Assembly: GCA_027061865.1 (NCBI GenBank)
Contig: JAMOVZ010000430.1
Coordinates: forward strand, 1-5,688
DNA from: Desulfobacterales bacterium
Lineage (GTDB): Bacteria; Desulfobacterota; DSM-4660; Desulfatiglandales; Desulfatiglandaceae
Direction of reading: 5' to 3'
DNA length: 5,688 nucleotides
The notes under the pieces were generated by a model, which did not search any database, had not been told where the DNA came from, and was given only the letters and a program-made list of their open reading frames with translations. Shown here piece by piece: positions 1-5,688 of the stretch. The position numbers were made by a program, and so were the translations under genes. The number at the start of each line of letters is the position of its first letter. Position 1 is the first letter of the stretch.

Positions 1-11
1 GGAAAGTCTCC

Positions 12-929
12 ATGAAAGACCTTGTGATACTTGGTGCAGGGCCTGCGGGGCTTACTGCGGGTCTATATGCAGCGAGGGCCAGGATGGATGCTCTCTTACT
101 TGAGCGCATGGCCCCCGGAGGGCAGATCTTGAACACTGAAATGGTGGAAAACTATCCCGGTTTCCCTGAAGGCATCGGTGGCTTTGAACTTGTGGACCGC
201 ATGAAACGACAGGCCGAGCGCTTCGGGATCGTTATAGAGGCCCGGGAGGCATTGAAACTAGAACTCTCAGCCGAGCGCAAGGTGGTCCACACAGACAAAG
301 GCCTGGTGGAGGCCAAGGCGTTGATCCTTGCCTGCGGGGCAACTCCCAGGAAATTAGAGATTGAAGGCGAGGAGCTTCTTACGGGGAAGGGCGTCTCATA
401 CTGTGCCACCTGTGACGGAGCCTTTTACCGTGACCAGGAAGTAGCGGTAATAGGAGGGGGAGACACGGCCGTCGAGGAGGCTGAATTTCTTACCCGTTTT
501 GCCGACAAGGTCTATGTTATTCATAGGAGGGATAAGCTGAGAGCGGCCAAAGCGATCCAGGAAAAGGCCATGAAAAACCCCAAGATAGAGTTTGTCTGGA
601 ACACTGTCCCCAAACGGATCACTGGAACTACCGGAGTAGATGGGCTGGATCTGGAAGACATAAAGACATCCAAGAAGTGGCATCTCCCCATACAAGGGGT
701 CTTTGTGCTCATCGGGTATATTCCAAACTCTCACCTGGTAAAAGATATCCTTGAGTTAGATCCCCAAGGCTTTGTAGTGACCAATAACGATATGGAGACA
801 TCTGTTCCAGGGGTGTTTGCCGCTGGCGACATCCGCTCCAAGCTGCTTCGGCAAATCTCCACCGCGGTGGGAGACGGAGCCACGGCGGCAGTGGCAGCAG
901 AGAGGTTTGTGGAGGCAAGCAAAAAATAG
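12..929 (+). CDS. trxB: Thioredoxin reductase (NADPH), TrxB
   Basis: This cytoplasmic FAD flavoenzyme passes electrons from NADPH to oxidised thioredoxin. The 305 residues are close to the family's usual 310-320. An N-terminal FAD-binding Rossmann motif GAGPAG lies at residues 8-13, followed by the GGQ segment at 36-38. The redox-active site is C131-A-T-C134-D135, equivalent to CATCD in the E. coli enzyme. The NADPH domain follows, with GGGDTA at 148-153 and H171-R-R-D-K-L-R177, the HRRxxxR signature that favours NADPH over ferredoxin or NADH. A second FAD motif, GVFAAGD, ends at D273, and the usual RQ...GDGATAA tail follows. The ATG at 12 has a GGAAAG ribosome-binding site at 1-6. The stop is 6 nt before the next start, so trxB and the BamD gene are probably co-transcribed. 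Any trxA partner or promoter would lie left of the window. Family assignment is very secure. Confidence 0.97.
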   Translation: MKDLVILGAGPAGLTAGLYAARARMDALLLERMAPGGQILNTEMVENYPGFPEGIGGFELVDRMKRQAERFGIVIEAREALKLELSAERKVVHTDKGLVEAKALILACGATPRKLEIEGEELLTGKGVSYCATCDGAFYRDQEVAVIGGGDTAVEEAEFLTRFADKVYVIHRRDKLRAAKAIQEKAMKNPKIEFVWNTVPKRITGTTGVDGLDLEDIKTSKKWHLPIQGVFVLIGYIPNSHLVKDILELDPQGFVVTNNDMETSVPGVFAAGDIRSKLLRQISTAVGDGATAAVAAERFVEASKK

Positions 930-935
930 GCTTAG

Positions 936-1643
936 ATGAAAGGCAACCCCTTGGACCGAAAAATCCAGCTTCTGACCTTGGCACTGGTGGTGCCGCTTCT
1001 CCTTTCGCTTACAGGCTGCGGCCTCTTCAGTCCTTTTCTTACCAAGGAGGTGGAAAAAGGGCCTGAGCGGCTCATGCAAGAGGGGCTGGAGGCCTTTGAG
1101 AAGGGATTTTATGACGAGGCGGCAGAGGCCTTCCAAAAGGTAAAGGACCGCTATCCTTATAGCCCGCTTGTGGTGGAGGCGGAACTCAAGATAGCTGATG
1201 CCCTGTTCCTGAAAAAGTCCTATGAAGAGGCCTATGACGCGTATGTGGAGTTCGAAAAACTCCATCCAAAACACTCCAGCCTCCCCTATGTGCTATACCA
1301 AAAGGCAATGTGCCGCTTCAAACAGATCAGCACCGTGGATAGAGACCCCAGCTTTGCCCGGCTTGCAAAGGATGACTTTCTCAATTTGGTTAAACGCTTC
1401 CCATCTTCCTTTTATGCCAGAAAGGCAGAGGCGCAACTTAGAAAGTGTTTTTCCCACTTAGCAAAATACGAGCTATATGTGGGAGATTTTTATTTCAAGC
1501 AGGGCAAAATCAGGGCAGCGCTGGGAAGGTATTTGTATTTGCTGAAGCACTACCCGGATATGGGCCAGTATCATAAGGCATTGAGACGGTTAGCCATTTG
1601 CAAGGCAAAACTGATGGAGGAAGAAAAAAAAGATCAAGACTGA
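936..1643 (+). CDS. bamD: BamD-type outer membrane protein assembly lipoprotein
   Basis: This is probably the BamD subunit of the BAM machine, a TPR lipoprotein on the periplasmic face of the outer membrane that works with BamA to insert beta-barrel proteins. The N-terminus is a lipoprotein signal peptide: Arg8/Lys9, a hydrophobic stretch at about 11-25, and a lipobox LTGC with the lipidated Cys28. Gly follows at +2, so there is no Asp inner-membrane retention signal. TPR-like helix pairs follow, the first at about 44-75 (EGLEAFEKGFYDEAAEAF). The BamD-typical VDRDP is at 134-138, and the KYELYVGDFYFKQGKIRAAL segment at 177-196 corresponds to the conserved HELYVARYYLKRGAY region of E. coli BamD. 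Its 235 residues suit the family (about 245). The ATG at 936 has only a weak upstream AGG. An in-frame TTG at 951 preceded by GAAAGG (938-943) is a credible alternative start, giving 230 residues with Cys23. The 3' end carries an A8 run and overlaps alaS by 10 bp. A generic TPR lipoprotein such as YbgF/CpoB is less likely because of the BamD-specific segments. Confidence 0.9.
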   Translation: MKGNPLDRKIQLLTLALVVPLLLSLTGCGLFSPFLTKEVEKGPERLMQEGLEAFEKGFYDEAAEAFQKVKDRYPYSPLVVEAELKIADALFLKKSYEEAYDAYVEFEKLHPKHSSLPYVLYQKAMCRFKQISTVDRDPSFARLAKDDFLNLVKRFPSSFYARKAEAQLRKCFSHLAKYELYVGDFYFKQGKIRAALGRYLYLLKHYPDMGQYHKALRRLAICKAKLMEEEKKDQD

Positions 1644-1651
1644 GAGGTCTT
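1624..1651 (-). terminator. Possible weak intrinsic terminator of alaS inside the end of bamD
   Basis: Read on the - strand, just before and across the alaS stop codon, AAGAC-CTCTCA-GTCTT forms a perfect 5-bp stem with a 6-nt loop (1651 to 1636). GATC and then eight T residues (1631-1624) follow. The layout resembles a Rho-independent terminator, but the stem is short and AT-rich and four bases separate it from the T tract. A competing 5-bp hairpin, AGAGG/CCTCT, lies at 1643-1658. Read on the + strand, the first hairpin is followed by only four T, so it would be weaker still for bamD. The T8 tract is also the A8 run of the bamD coding sequence, so it may simply reflect Glu/Lys codons. Confidence 0.33.
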
Positions 1652-4285
1652 TTCCTCTACGATCCGGAACACCTCTTCCAAGGCCTTGGGAAGTTCCTGC
1701 GGACTGTTTCCTCCTCCTTGGGCCATATCCGCCCGGCCACCCCCCTTTCCACCAACCAGGCGGGAGACCCGACCTATTATCTCTCCGGCCTTAACCTTGT
1801 CCACAAGATCCTGTGTAACCACACAGGTTAACATCACCTTTTTGTCATTACGAGCACCCAGCAGGATCACGCCTGACTTGAGCTTGTCTTTTAGCCTATC
1901 AGCAGACTCCCTCAACTCTTTGGGGCTTTCTACATCCATCTCCATGGCAAGGACCTTTATGCCGCCTATATCTCTTAACCTGTCCAGCAAATCCTCTGAC
2001 TTCTTGGTAAGCAGCTTGGCCTTAAGGGATTCAATCTGGCGGTCTTTTTCCTTAGACTCTTTCAAGATCCGCTCCACCCGCCCAAGAACTCCTTCAGGGG
2101 CAGTTTTAAGCAATGTGCTGAGGGCAAAAAGTTCATCGTCCTGCTTCTGGTCATATGCCAGTGCCGCCTCCCCTGTAAGGGCCTCGATTCTCCTCATATT
2201 GGCCCCCACTGAGCCTTCACTCACAATTCTAAAAAGGCCGATGTCCCCGGTCCTCTGGGTATGAGTGCCGCCGCACAGCTCCATACTTACGCCCTCACCG
2301 ATGCGCACCACACGCACCAGCTCGCCGTATCGCTCCTCAAATATTGCCATGGCCCCGGTCTTGAAGGCCTCCTCTCGGCTCATTTCACTCACAGTGACGG
2401 GATGGTTCTCCCTGATCCTCCGGTTTACAATCTTCTCTATCTCCCGAATGGTCTCTCGAGGAACTTGGGTGAAGTGGCTGAAATCAAATCTCAACCTCTC
2501 AGGAGCCACCAGAGAACCTGCCTGTTTTACGTGTTCCCCCAAGGTCTCGCGAAGTGCCCTGTGAAGGAGGTGAGTGGCAGTATGATTTATGGCAATTGCC
2601 TGCCTGCGCTCCTCATCCACCTGGGCCGTTACGGTCTCGCCCTTGGTGATACGGCCAGAGAGGAGCTTTCCCTTATGGACAATCAGTGTGTCGGCCACCT
2701 TTATGGTATCTGTAACCTGGAAATTTGCTCCACTGGAGGTGATCCAGCCGGTGTCGCCCACCTGCCCCCCGGCCTCTCCGTAAAAAGGGGTCTGCTCCAG
2801 CACAATCTCTACCTCTTGCCCTTCAGTGGCCTCTTTGACTTGAACACCGTCCCTTAGGATGGCCAGCACCTTGGACTCAGCACTCAGGCCCCCATAGCCC
2901 AGAAATTCCACTTTCAGGCCCCGGGCCAAGAGCTCTTTATAGCCAGAGGAGATCTCCTTTTCTCCGCTCCCCTTCCAAGATTCTTGGGACATCTTCCGGC
3001 GGGCTTCCATCTCCCGCTCATAGCCGCGGACATCCACATTTAGTTTCTCGTCCCGGGCAACATCCTGGACAATGTCCAGAGACAGGCCATAGGTGTCATA
3101 AAGCTTGAAGGCCACTTCACCACTAATGGTGTCGCCCCCCTGAGAGCGGAGCTTTTCTATCTCTTCGTAAAGCACCTTGAGGCCGAAGCGCAGGGTGTCT
3201 GAAAACCTCCTCTCTTCATTTTCCACCACAGTGCTTATGAATTCCCGCGACTGAACCAGTTCCGGGTAGTCTTCACCCATTATGTCTATGACCTTGTGGC
3301 AGACCTTGTAGAGAAACGGGGCTTGAAGGTCCAGGTATTGGCCATAGCGCACTGCACGCCTGATGATGCGCCTCAGCACATATCCCCGGCCCTCGTTTGA
3401 CGGCATCACCCCGTCGCCAATCAGAAAGGCCGCGGCACGTGAATGGTCCGCAATCACCCGAAAGGCCACATCCTTCATCTTGTCAGTGCCGTAGTCCTTG
3501 GAGGCAAGTTCCTGAATGCGGCCAATCAGGGCCATGAATATGTCGGTTTCATAGTTTGACTTTACCCCTTGGACCACTGCGGCCAACCGCTCAAGGCCCA
3601 TGCCAGTGTCGATATTCGGCTTTGGGAGGGGCACAAGGGTGCCGTCGGGTTGGCGGTCAAACTGGGTGAATACCAGGTTCCATATCTCTAGATATCGGTC
3701 ACAGTCACACCCTGGGGCGCAGTCTGGCCGGCCACAGCCCAGATCTTCGCCTTGATCAATCAGGATCTCTGAGCACGGCCCACAAGGCCCGGTCTCGCCC
3801 ATGGCCCAGAAATTGTCCTCCTCACCCAGCCGCACGATCCTTTCAGGAGGCAGTCCCATGGACTTGTTCCAGATCTCGTAAGCCTCGTCATCATCTTTGA
3901 ACACCGATACATAAAGCTTGTCTTCAGGAAGCCCATAGCCCCGGGTGAGCAAGTCCCAAGCCCACTCTATAGCCTCCTTTTTGAAATAGTCGCCAAAGGA
4001 AAAATTCCCCAGCATCTCAAAGAAGGTGTGGTGCCTGGCGGTGTAGCCCACGTTTTCCAGGTCATTGTGTTTTCCTCCCGCCCGCACACACTTCTGCGAG
4101 GAGGCCGCCCTGGTGTAACCTCGCTTTTCTTCACCCAGGAAAAGCCTCTTGAATTGCACCATGCCGGCGTTGGTAAAAAGTAAGGTGGGATCATCGTGCG
4201 GAATCAAGGAAGAACTGGGAACTATCTCGTGGCCCCGCTCCGCAAAGTAGTCCAGAAACTTTTGCCGAATCTCTCTGTAATTCAT
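1634..4285 (-). CDS. alaS: Alanyl-tRNA synthetase, AlaS
   Basis: This class II aminoacyl-tRNA synthetase charges tRNA-Ala in the cytoplasm and hydrolyses mischarged Ser/Gly-tRNA. The protein is 883 residues (E. coli 876) and complete. The catalytic domain starts at once with MNYREIRQKF, then TNAGMVQFK at 38-46 and RHHTFFEMLGNFSFGDYF at 84-101. A Cys-rich insertion has C184, C189, C193 and C195, just after GPCGPCSEI. The editing domain carries the metal-binding quartet H568-TAT-H572 and C671-GGT-H675, matching H564/H568/C666/H670 of E. coli. The C-terminal C-Ala/DHHA1 region ends in the conserved glycine-rich GGKGGGRADMAQGGG at about 845-859. The frame stays open upstream to an ATG at 4420, but that would overlap recA by over 100 bp. 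I chose the ATG at 4285 because the family motif begins there and an AGGAAAGG ribosome-binding site (4295-4288) precedes it. It is probably co-transcribed with recA, 22 nt upstream. Its 3' end overlaps the convergent bamD. Confidence 0.98.
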   Translation of the reverse strand: MNYREIRQKFLDYFAERGHEIVPSSSLIPHDDPTLLFTNAGMVQFKRLFLGEEKRGYTRAASSQKCVRAGGKHNDLENVGYTARHHTFFEMLGNFSFGDYFKKEAIEWAWDLLTRGYGLPEDKLYVSVFKDDDEAYEIWNKSMGLPPERIVRLGEEDNFWAMGETGPCGPCSEILIDQGEDLGCGRPDCAPGCDCDRYLEIWNLVFTQFDRQPDGTLVPLPKPNIDTGMGLERLAAVVQGVKSNYETDIFMALIGRIQELASKDYGTDKMKDVAFRVIADHSRAAAFLIGDGVMPSNEGRGYVLRRIIRRAVRYGQYLDLQAPFLYKVCHKVIDIMGEDYPELVQSREFISTVVENEERRFSDTLRFGLKVLYEEIEKLRSQGGDTISGEVAFKLYDTYGLSLDIVQDVARDEKLNVDVRGYEREMEARRKMSQESWKGSGEKEISSGYKELLARGLKVEFLGYGGLSAESKVLAILRDGVQVKEATEGQEVEIVLEQTPFYGEAGGQVGDTGWITSSGANFQVTDTIKVADTLIVHKGKLLSGRITKGETVTAQVDEERRQAIAINHTATHLLHRALRETLGEHVKQAGSLVAPERLRFDFSHFTQVPRETIREIEKIVNRRIRENHPVTVSEMSREEAFKTGAMAIFEERYGELVRVVRIGEGVSMELCGGTHTQRTGDIGLFRIVSEGSVGANMRRIEALTGEAALAYDQKQDDELFALSTLLKTAPEGVLGRVERILKESKEKDRQIESLKAKLLTKKSEDLLDRLRDIGGIKVLAMEMDVESPKELRESADRLKDKLKSGVILLGARNDKKVMLTCVVTQDLVDKVKAGEIIGRVSRLVGGKGGGRADMAQGGGNSPQELPKALEEVFRIVEEKTSQS

Positions 4286-4287
4286 AT

Positions 4288-4295
4288 CCTTTCCT
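4288..4295 (-). promoter_or_regulatory. alaS ribosome-binding site
   Basis: AGGAAAGG on the - strand, with its AGGA core six bases before the ATG at 4285. It occupies the 22-nt gap after the recA stop and decides the alaS start against the longer frame beginning at 4420. The gap has no room for a promoter or a terminator, which supports recA-alaS read-through. Confidence 0.75.
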
Positions 4296-4307
4296 GCCTG
4301 TGCCTGC

Positions 4308-5321
4308 TTATTTGTCCTCCCCGGACTTCTGCCGAAGTTCTTTGAGTCCTGTCTTTTCCAGGATGAGCTCTTTGATATTGTCTCGAATGTCTGGATTATC
4401 TGCCAGGAAGCGCTTTGCATTCTCCCGGCCCTGGCCTATCCTCTGGTCTCCGAAGGAATACCATGCCCCTGCCTTTTCCACTATGCCAAGTGAGACGCCG
4501 AGGTCTAATATGTCTGCCTCTTTAGATATGCCCTTGCCGTACATGATATCAAATTCTGCCTCTTTAAACGGAGGAGCTATCTTGTTCTTTACTACCTTTA
4601 CCCTCGTGCGGTTACCCACCACCTGATCCCCCTCTTTTATCGCCCCTATTCGCCTGATGTCCAATCTTTGGGTTGCATAGAACTTTAGTGCATTGCCGCC
4701 AGTGGTGGTCTCGGGGCTCCCAAACATGACCCCGATCTTCATCCTTATCTGGTTGATGAATATGACACAGCTCCTGGACTTGCTTATGGTGGCCGTGAGT
4801 TTCCGGAGGGCCTGGCTCATTAGGCGGGCCTGAAGTCCCACGTGCTGGTCGCCCATGTCACCCTCAAGCTCAGCCCTTGGGACAAGGGCTGCTACAGAGT
4901 CGATCACCAGGGCGTCTATGGCCCCGCTTCGGACCAGTATTTCCGCAATATCCAGGGCCTGCTCTCCCGTGTCAGGCTGAGAGACCAGCAGTGCATCCAC
5001 ATCCACCCCCAGGTTGCGGGCATAGTTCACATCCAAGGCATGCTCTGCGTCTATAAAAGCCACTGTGCCATTTTGCTTTTGGGCCTCAGCCACTATGTGA
5101 AGGGCAAGGGTCGTCTTGCCAGAGGACTCGGGTCCAAAGATCTCCACAATCCTTCCCCTAGGAACCCCCCCTATACCCAAGGCCAGGTCGAGGGCAAGGG
5201 AACCCGTGGGGATAGTGGGCACATCCAGCACCCTTTTGTCGCCCATCTTCATGATGGAGCCCTTGCCAAACTGCCTCTCGATCTGCACGATAGCCTGCTC
5301 TACGGCTTTTTCCCTCTCCAT
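4308..5321 (-). CDS. recA: Recombinase A, RecA
   Basis: This DNA-dependent ATPase forms filaments on single-stranded DNA, carries out strand exchange in recombinational repair, and as the activated filament triggers LexA self-cleavage in the SOS response. The 337 residues include the N-terminal helix used for polymerisation (about 1-30), Walker A GPESSGKT at 63-70, catalytic Glu93 in the FIDAEHALD segment, and Walker B LVIDS at 138-142. Loop L1 lies around EGDMGDQH (153-160). FINQIRMKIGVMFG (188-201) leads into loop L2 with SPETTTGGNALKFY. The C-terminal domain ends in LRQKSGEDK, a short tail lacking the long acidic extension of E. coli RecA (352 residues). The ATG at 5321 is preceded by GAGGAG with an 8-nt spacing. 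It has its own candidate promoter and inverted repeat in the 79-nt gap after thpR and is followed by alaS 22 nt downstream. No recX lies between. Identification is certain. Confidence 0.99.
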   Translation of the reverse strand: MEREKAVEQAIVQIERQFGKGSIMKMGDKRVLDVPTIPTGSLALDLALGIGGVPRGRIVEIFGPESSGKTTLALHIVAEAQKQNGTVAFIDAEHALDVNYARNLGVDVDALLVSQPDTGEQALDIAEILVRSGAIDALVIDSVAALVPRAELEGDMGDQHVGLQARLMSQALRKLTATISKSRSCVIFINQIRMKIGVMFGSPETTTGGNALKFYATQRLDIRRIGAIKEGDQVVGNRTRVKVVKNKIAPPFKEAEFDIMYGKGISKEADILDLGVSLGIVEKAGAWYSFGDQRIGQGRENAKRFLADNPDIRDNIKELILEKTGLKELRQKSGEDK

Positions 5322-5336
5322 GGCGATCGCTCCTCT

Positions 5337-5353
5337 GTTAGCTTTTTCCTAAC
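5337..5353. promoter_or_regulatory. Inverted repeat GTTAG-N7-CTAAC, candidate recA operator
   Basis: A perfect 5-bp inverted repeat with a 7-bp centre. On the + strand GTTAG is at 5337-5341 and CTAAC at 5349-5353. It starts one base downstream of the predicted recA -10 box and ends just before the GAGGAG ribosome-binding site, so it covers the likely transcription start. That is a typical operator position, and recA is commonly controlled by LexA. The sequence is not the E. coli CTG-N10-CAG box, the Bacillus GAAC-N4-GTTC box, or any other LexA box I recall. As RNA it could form a 5-bp hairpin just ahead of the ribosome-binding site. A repeat this short can arise by chance. Confidence 0.4.
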
Positions 5354-5354
5354 T

Positions 5355-5383
5355 CTTTTATTAAAACTGGCGCCCATTGTAAA
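5355..5383 (-). promoter_or_regulatory. Candidate sigma-70 promoter of recA
   Basis: On the - strand a -35 box TTTACA (5383-5378, five of six matches to TTGACA) is separated by exactly 17 bp from a -10 box TAAAAG (5360-5355, four of six matches to TATAAT). Transcription would start near 5348, giving a short leader of about 27 nt with a clear GAGGAG ribosome-binding site. The -10 region sits in an 11-bp AT-rich palindrome, TTTTA-T-TAAAA (5356-5366). This would let recA-alaS be transcribed independently of thpR. Confidence 0.5.
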
Positions 5384-5400
5384 GAATCCCTTTGGAGGCC

Positions 5401-5688
5401 CTATTTTTCCCCTGTCAGCGGCCATGAACAAAGCCTAGTATAGACCGGGCCAGTGGGTTTTAGCTCGCTTTTGAAAAGCACGAGTTCTTTCATTGCCCAC
5501 GGCCCTGCCTCAATGTCTGGAGGTTTTTCAACTATTGTGTCAAGGAGGTTGCCGCCCCCTGCACCTTTGCGAAAACGGCCCAAGGTGAGATGAGGCCTGA
5601 AGGGGCGATTTTCCTTTTTGATGCCAAATGGCCTCAGGGCCTTTTGAAGGGCATCCCTGAAGATCCCGAGGCGTATCACATCCCCCCC
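5401..5688 (-). CDS. thpR: RNA 2',3'-cyclic phosphodiesterase ThpR, C-terminal half (cut by window edge)
   Basis: This is a 2H phosphoesterase of the LigT/ThpR family, which opens 2',3'-cyclic phosphate ends of RNA to 2'-phosphates. The exact role in the cell is poorly defined. The visible 95 residues contain RPFRPHLTLGRF, with the second catalytic HxTx motif (His-Leu-Thr-Leu, codons 5592-5581), in its usual FRPHLTLGR setting. A beta-strand region follows (MKELVLFKSELKPTGPVYTRL), ending SWPLTGEK and a TAG at 5401. Families of this type run about 180-190 residues, so the N-terminal half with the first HxTx motif lies right of the window. The frame is open to the last base; a GTG at 5679 is an internal Val codon, not a plausible start, because family-like sequence (GGD) continues upstream. 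It is followed 79 nt later by recA. Confidence 0.88.
   Translation of the reverse strand, partial: GGDVIRLGIFRDALQKALRPFGIKKENRPFRPHLTLGRFRKGAGGGNLLDTIVEKPPDIEAGPWAMKELVLFKSELKPTGPVYTRLCSWPLTGEK

Noticed and set aside
2261..2857. 198-codon open frame on the + strand opposite alaS
   Set aside because: It lies wholly within the conserved alaS editing region, shows no recognisable domain and has no gene-like context. It is a shadow of the alaS codon pattern.
3696..3736. Four-cysteine cluster in AlaS (C184, C189, C193, C195) as a novel metal site
   Set aside because: As I recall, similar Cys-rich insertions after the GPCGPCSEI motif occur in many bacterial AlaS proteins, so it is family variation and not a new feature.
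4286..4420. 45-residue N-terminal extension of AlaS from an ATG at 4420
   Set aside because: It would run over 100 bp into recA in another frame. The family's N-terminal motif begins at the ATG at 4285, which has a good ribosome-binding site.
5323..5330. GCGATCGC palindrome between the recA ribosome-binding site and start codon
   Set aside because: It matches the HIP1 repeat of cyanobacteria, but a single copy in a genome of another type is most simply chance. I saw no further copies in the window.
4842..5438. 198-codon open frame on the + strand opposite recA, running through its promoter
   Set aside because: It is antisense to conserved recA sequence and has no recognisable protein features, so it is treated as a shadow frame.
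5682..5688. Run of seven C at the window edge (seven G in thpR)
   Set aside because: It encodes Gly-Gly in an intact frame and is cut by the window edge, so neither a frameshift nor a phase-variable tract can be judged.

Overview
This window holds five protein-coding genes in two convergent blocks and is almost entirely coding. On the + strand, trxB (thioredoxin reductase) is followed 6 nt later by a BamD-type outer-membrane lipoprotein gene. On the - strand, reading from the right edge, come the 3' half of thpR (RNA 2',3'-cyclic phosphodiesterase), recA and alaS. The two blocks meet tail to tail near 1634-1643, where the bamD and alaS coding regions overlap by 10 bp. There are no tRNA or rRNA genes, CRISPR repeats, insertion sequences or other mobile-element marks, and no gene-free stretch longer than 79 nt.

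The BamD lipoprotein implies a Gram-negative cell with an outer membrane. The thpR-recA-alaS order, the moderate GC content and the style of the proteins (RecA, a Cys-rich insertion in AlaS, a 305-residue TrxB) suggest a deltaproteobacterium (Desulfobacterota or a relative). This is inferred from gene order and general protein resemblance, not from a database search.

Region by region: 1-11 is the trxB ribosome-binding region; 12-929 trxB; 936-1643 bamD; about 1624-1651 a possible alaS terminator lying inside the end of bamD; 1634-4285 alaS; 4286-4307 a 22-nt spacer carrying the alaS ribosome-binding site; 4308-5321 recA; 5322-5400 the recA control region, with a promoter candidate and a perfect inverted repeat; 5401-5688 thpR, cut by the window edge.

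Functionally this is conserved housekeeping: thiol redox balance, outer-membrane protein assembly, alanine charging of tRNA, homologous recombination with SOS control, and RNA end processing. I see no new biological system. The most interesting part is non-coding: a GTTAG-N7-CTAAC inverted repeat just downstream of the predicted recA -10 box, where a LexA-type operator would be expected, although it matches none of the LexA boxes I know. The second is the gapless convergent junction, where an A8 run in bamD may serve as the U-tract of the alaS terminator.
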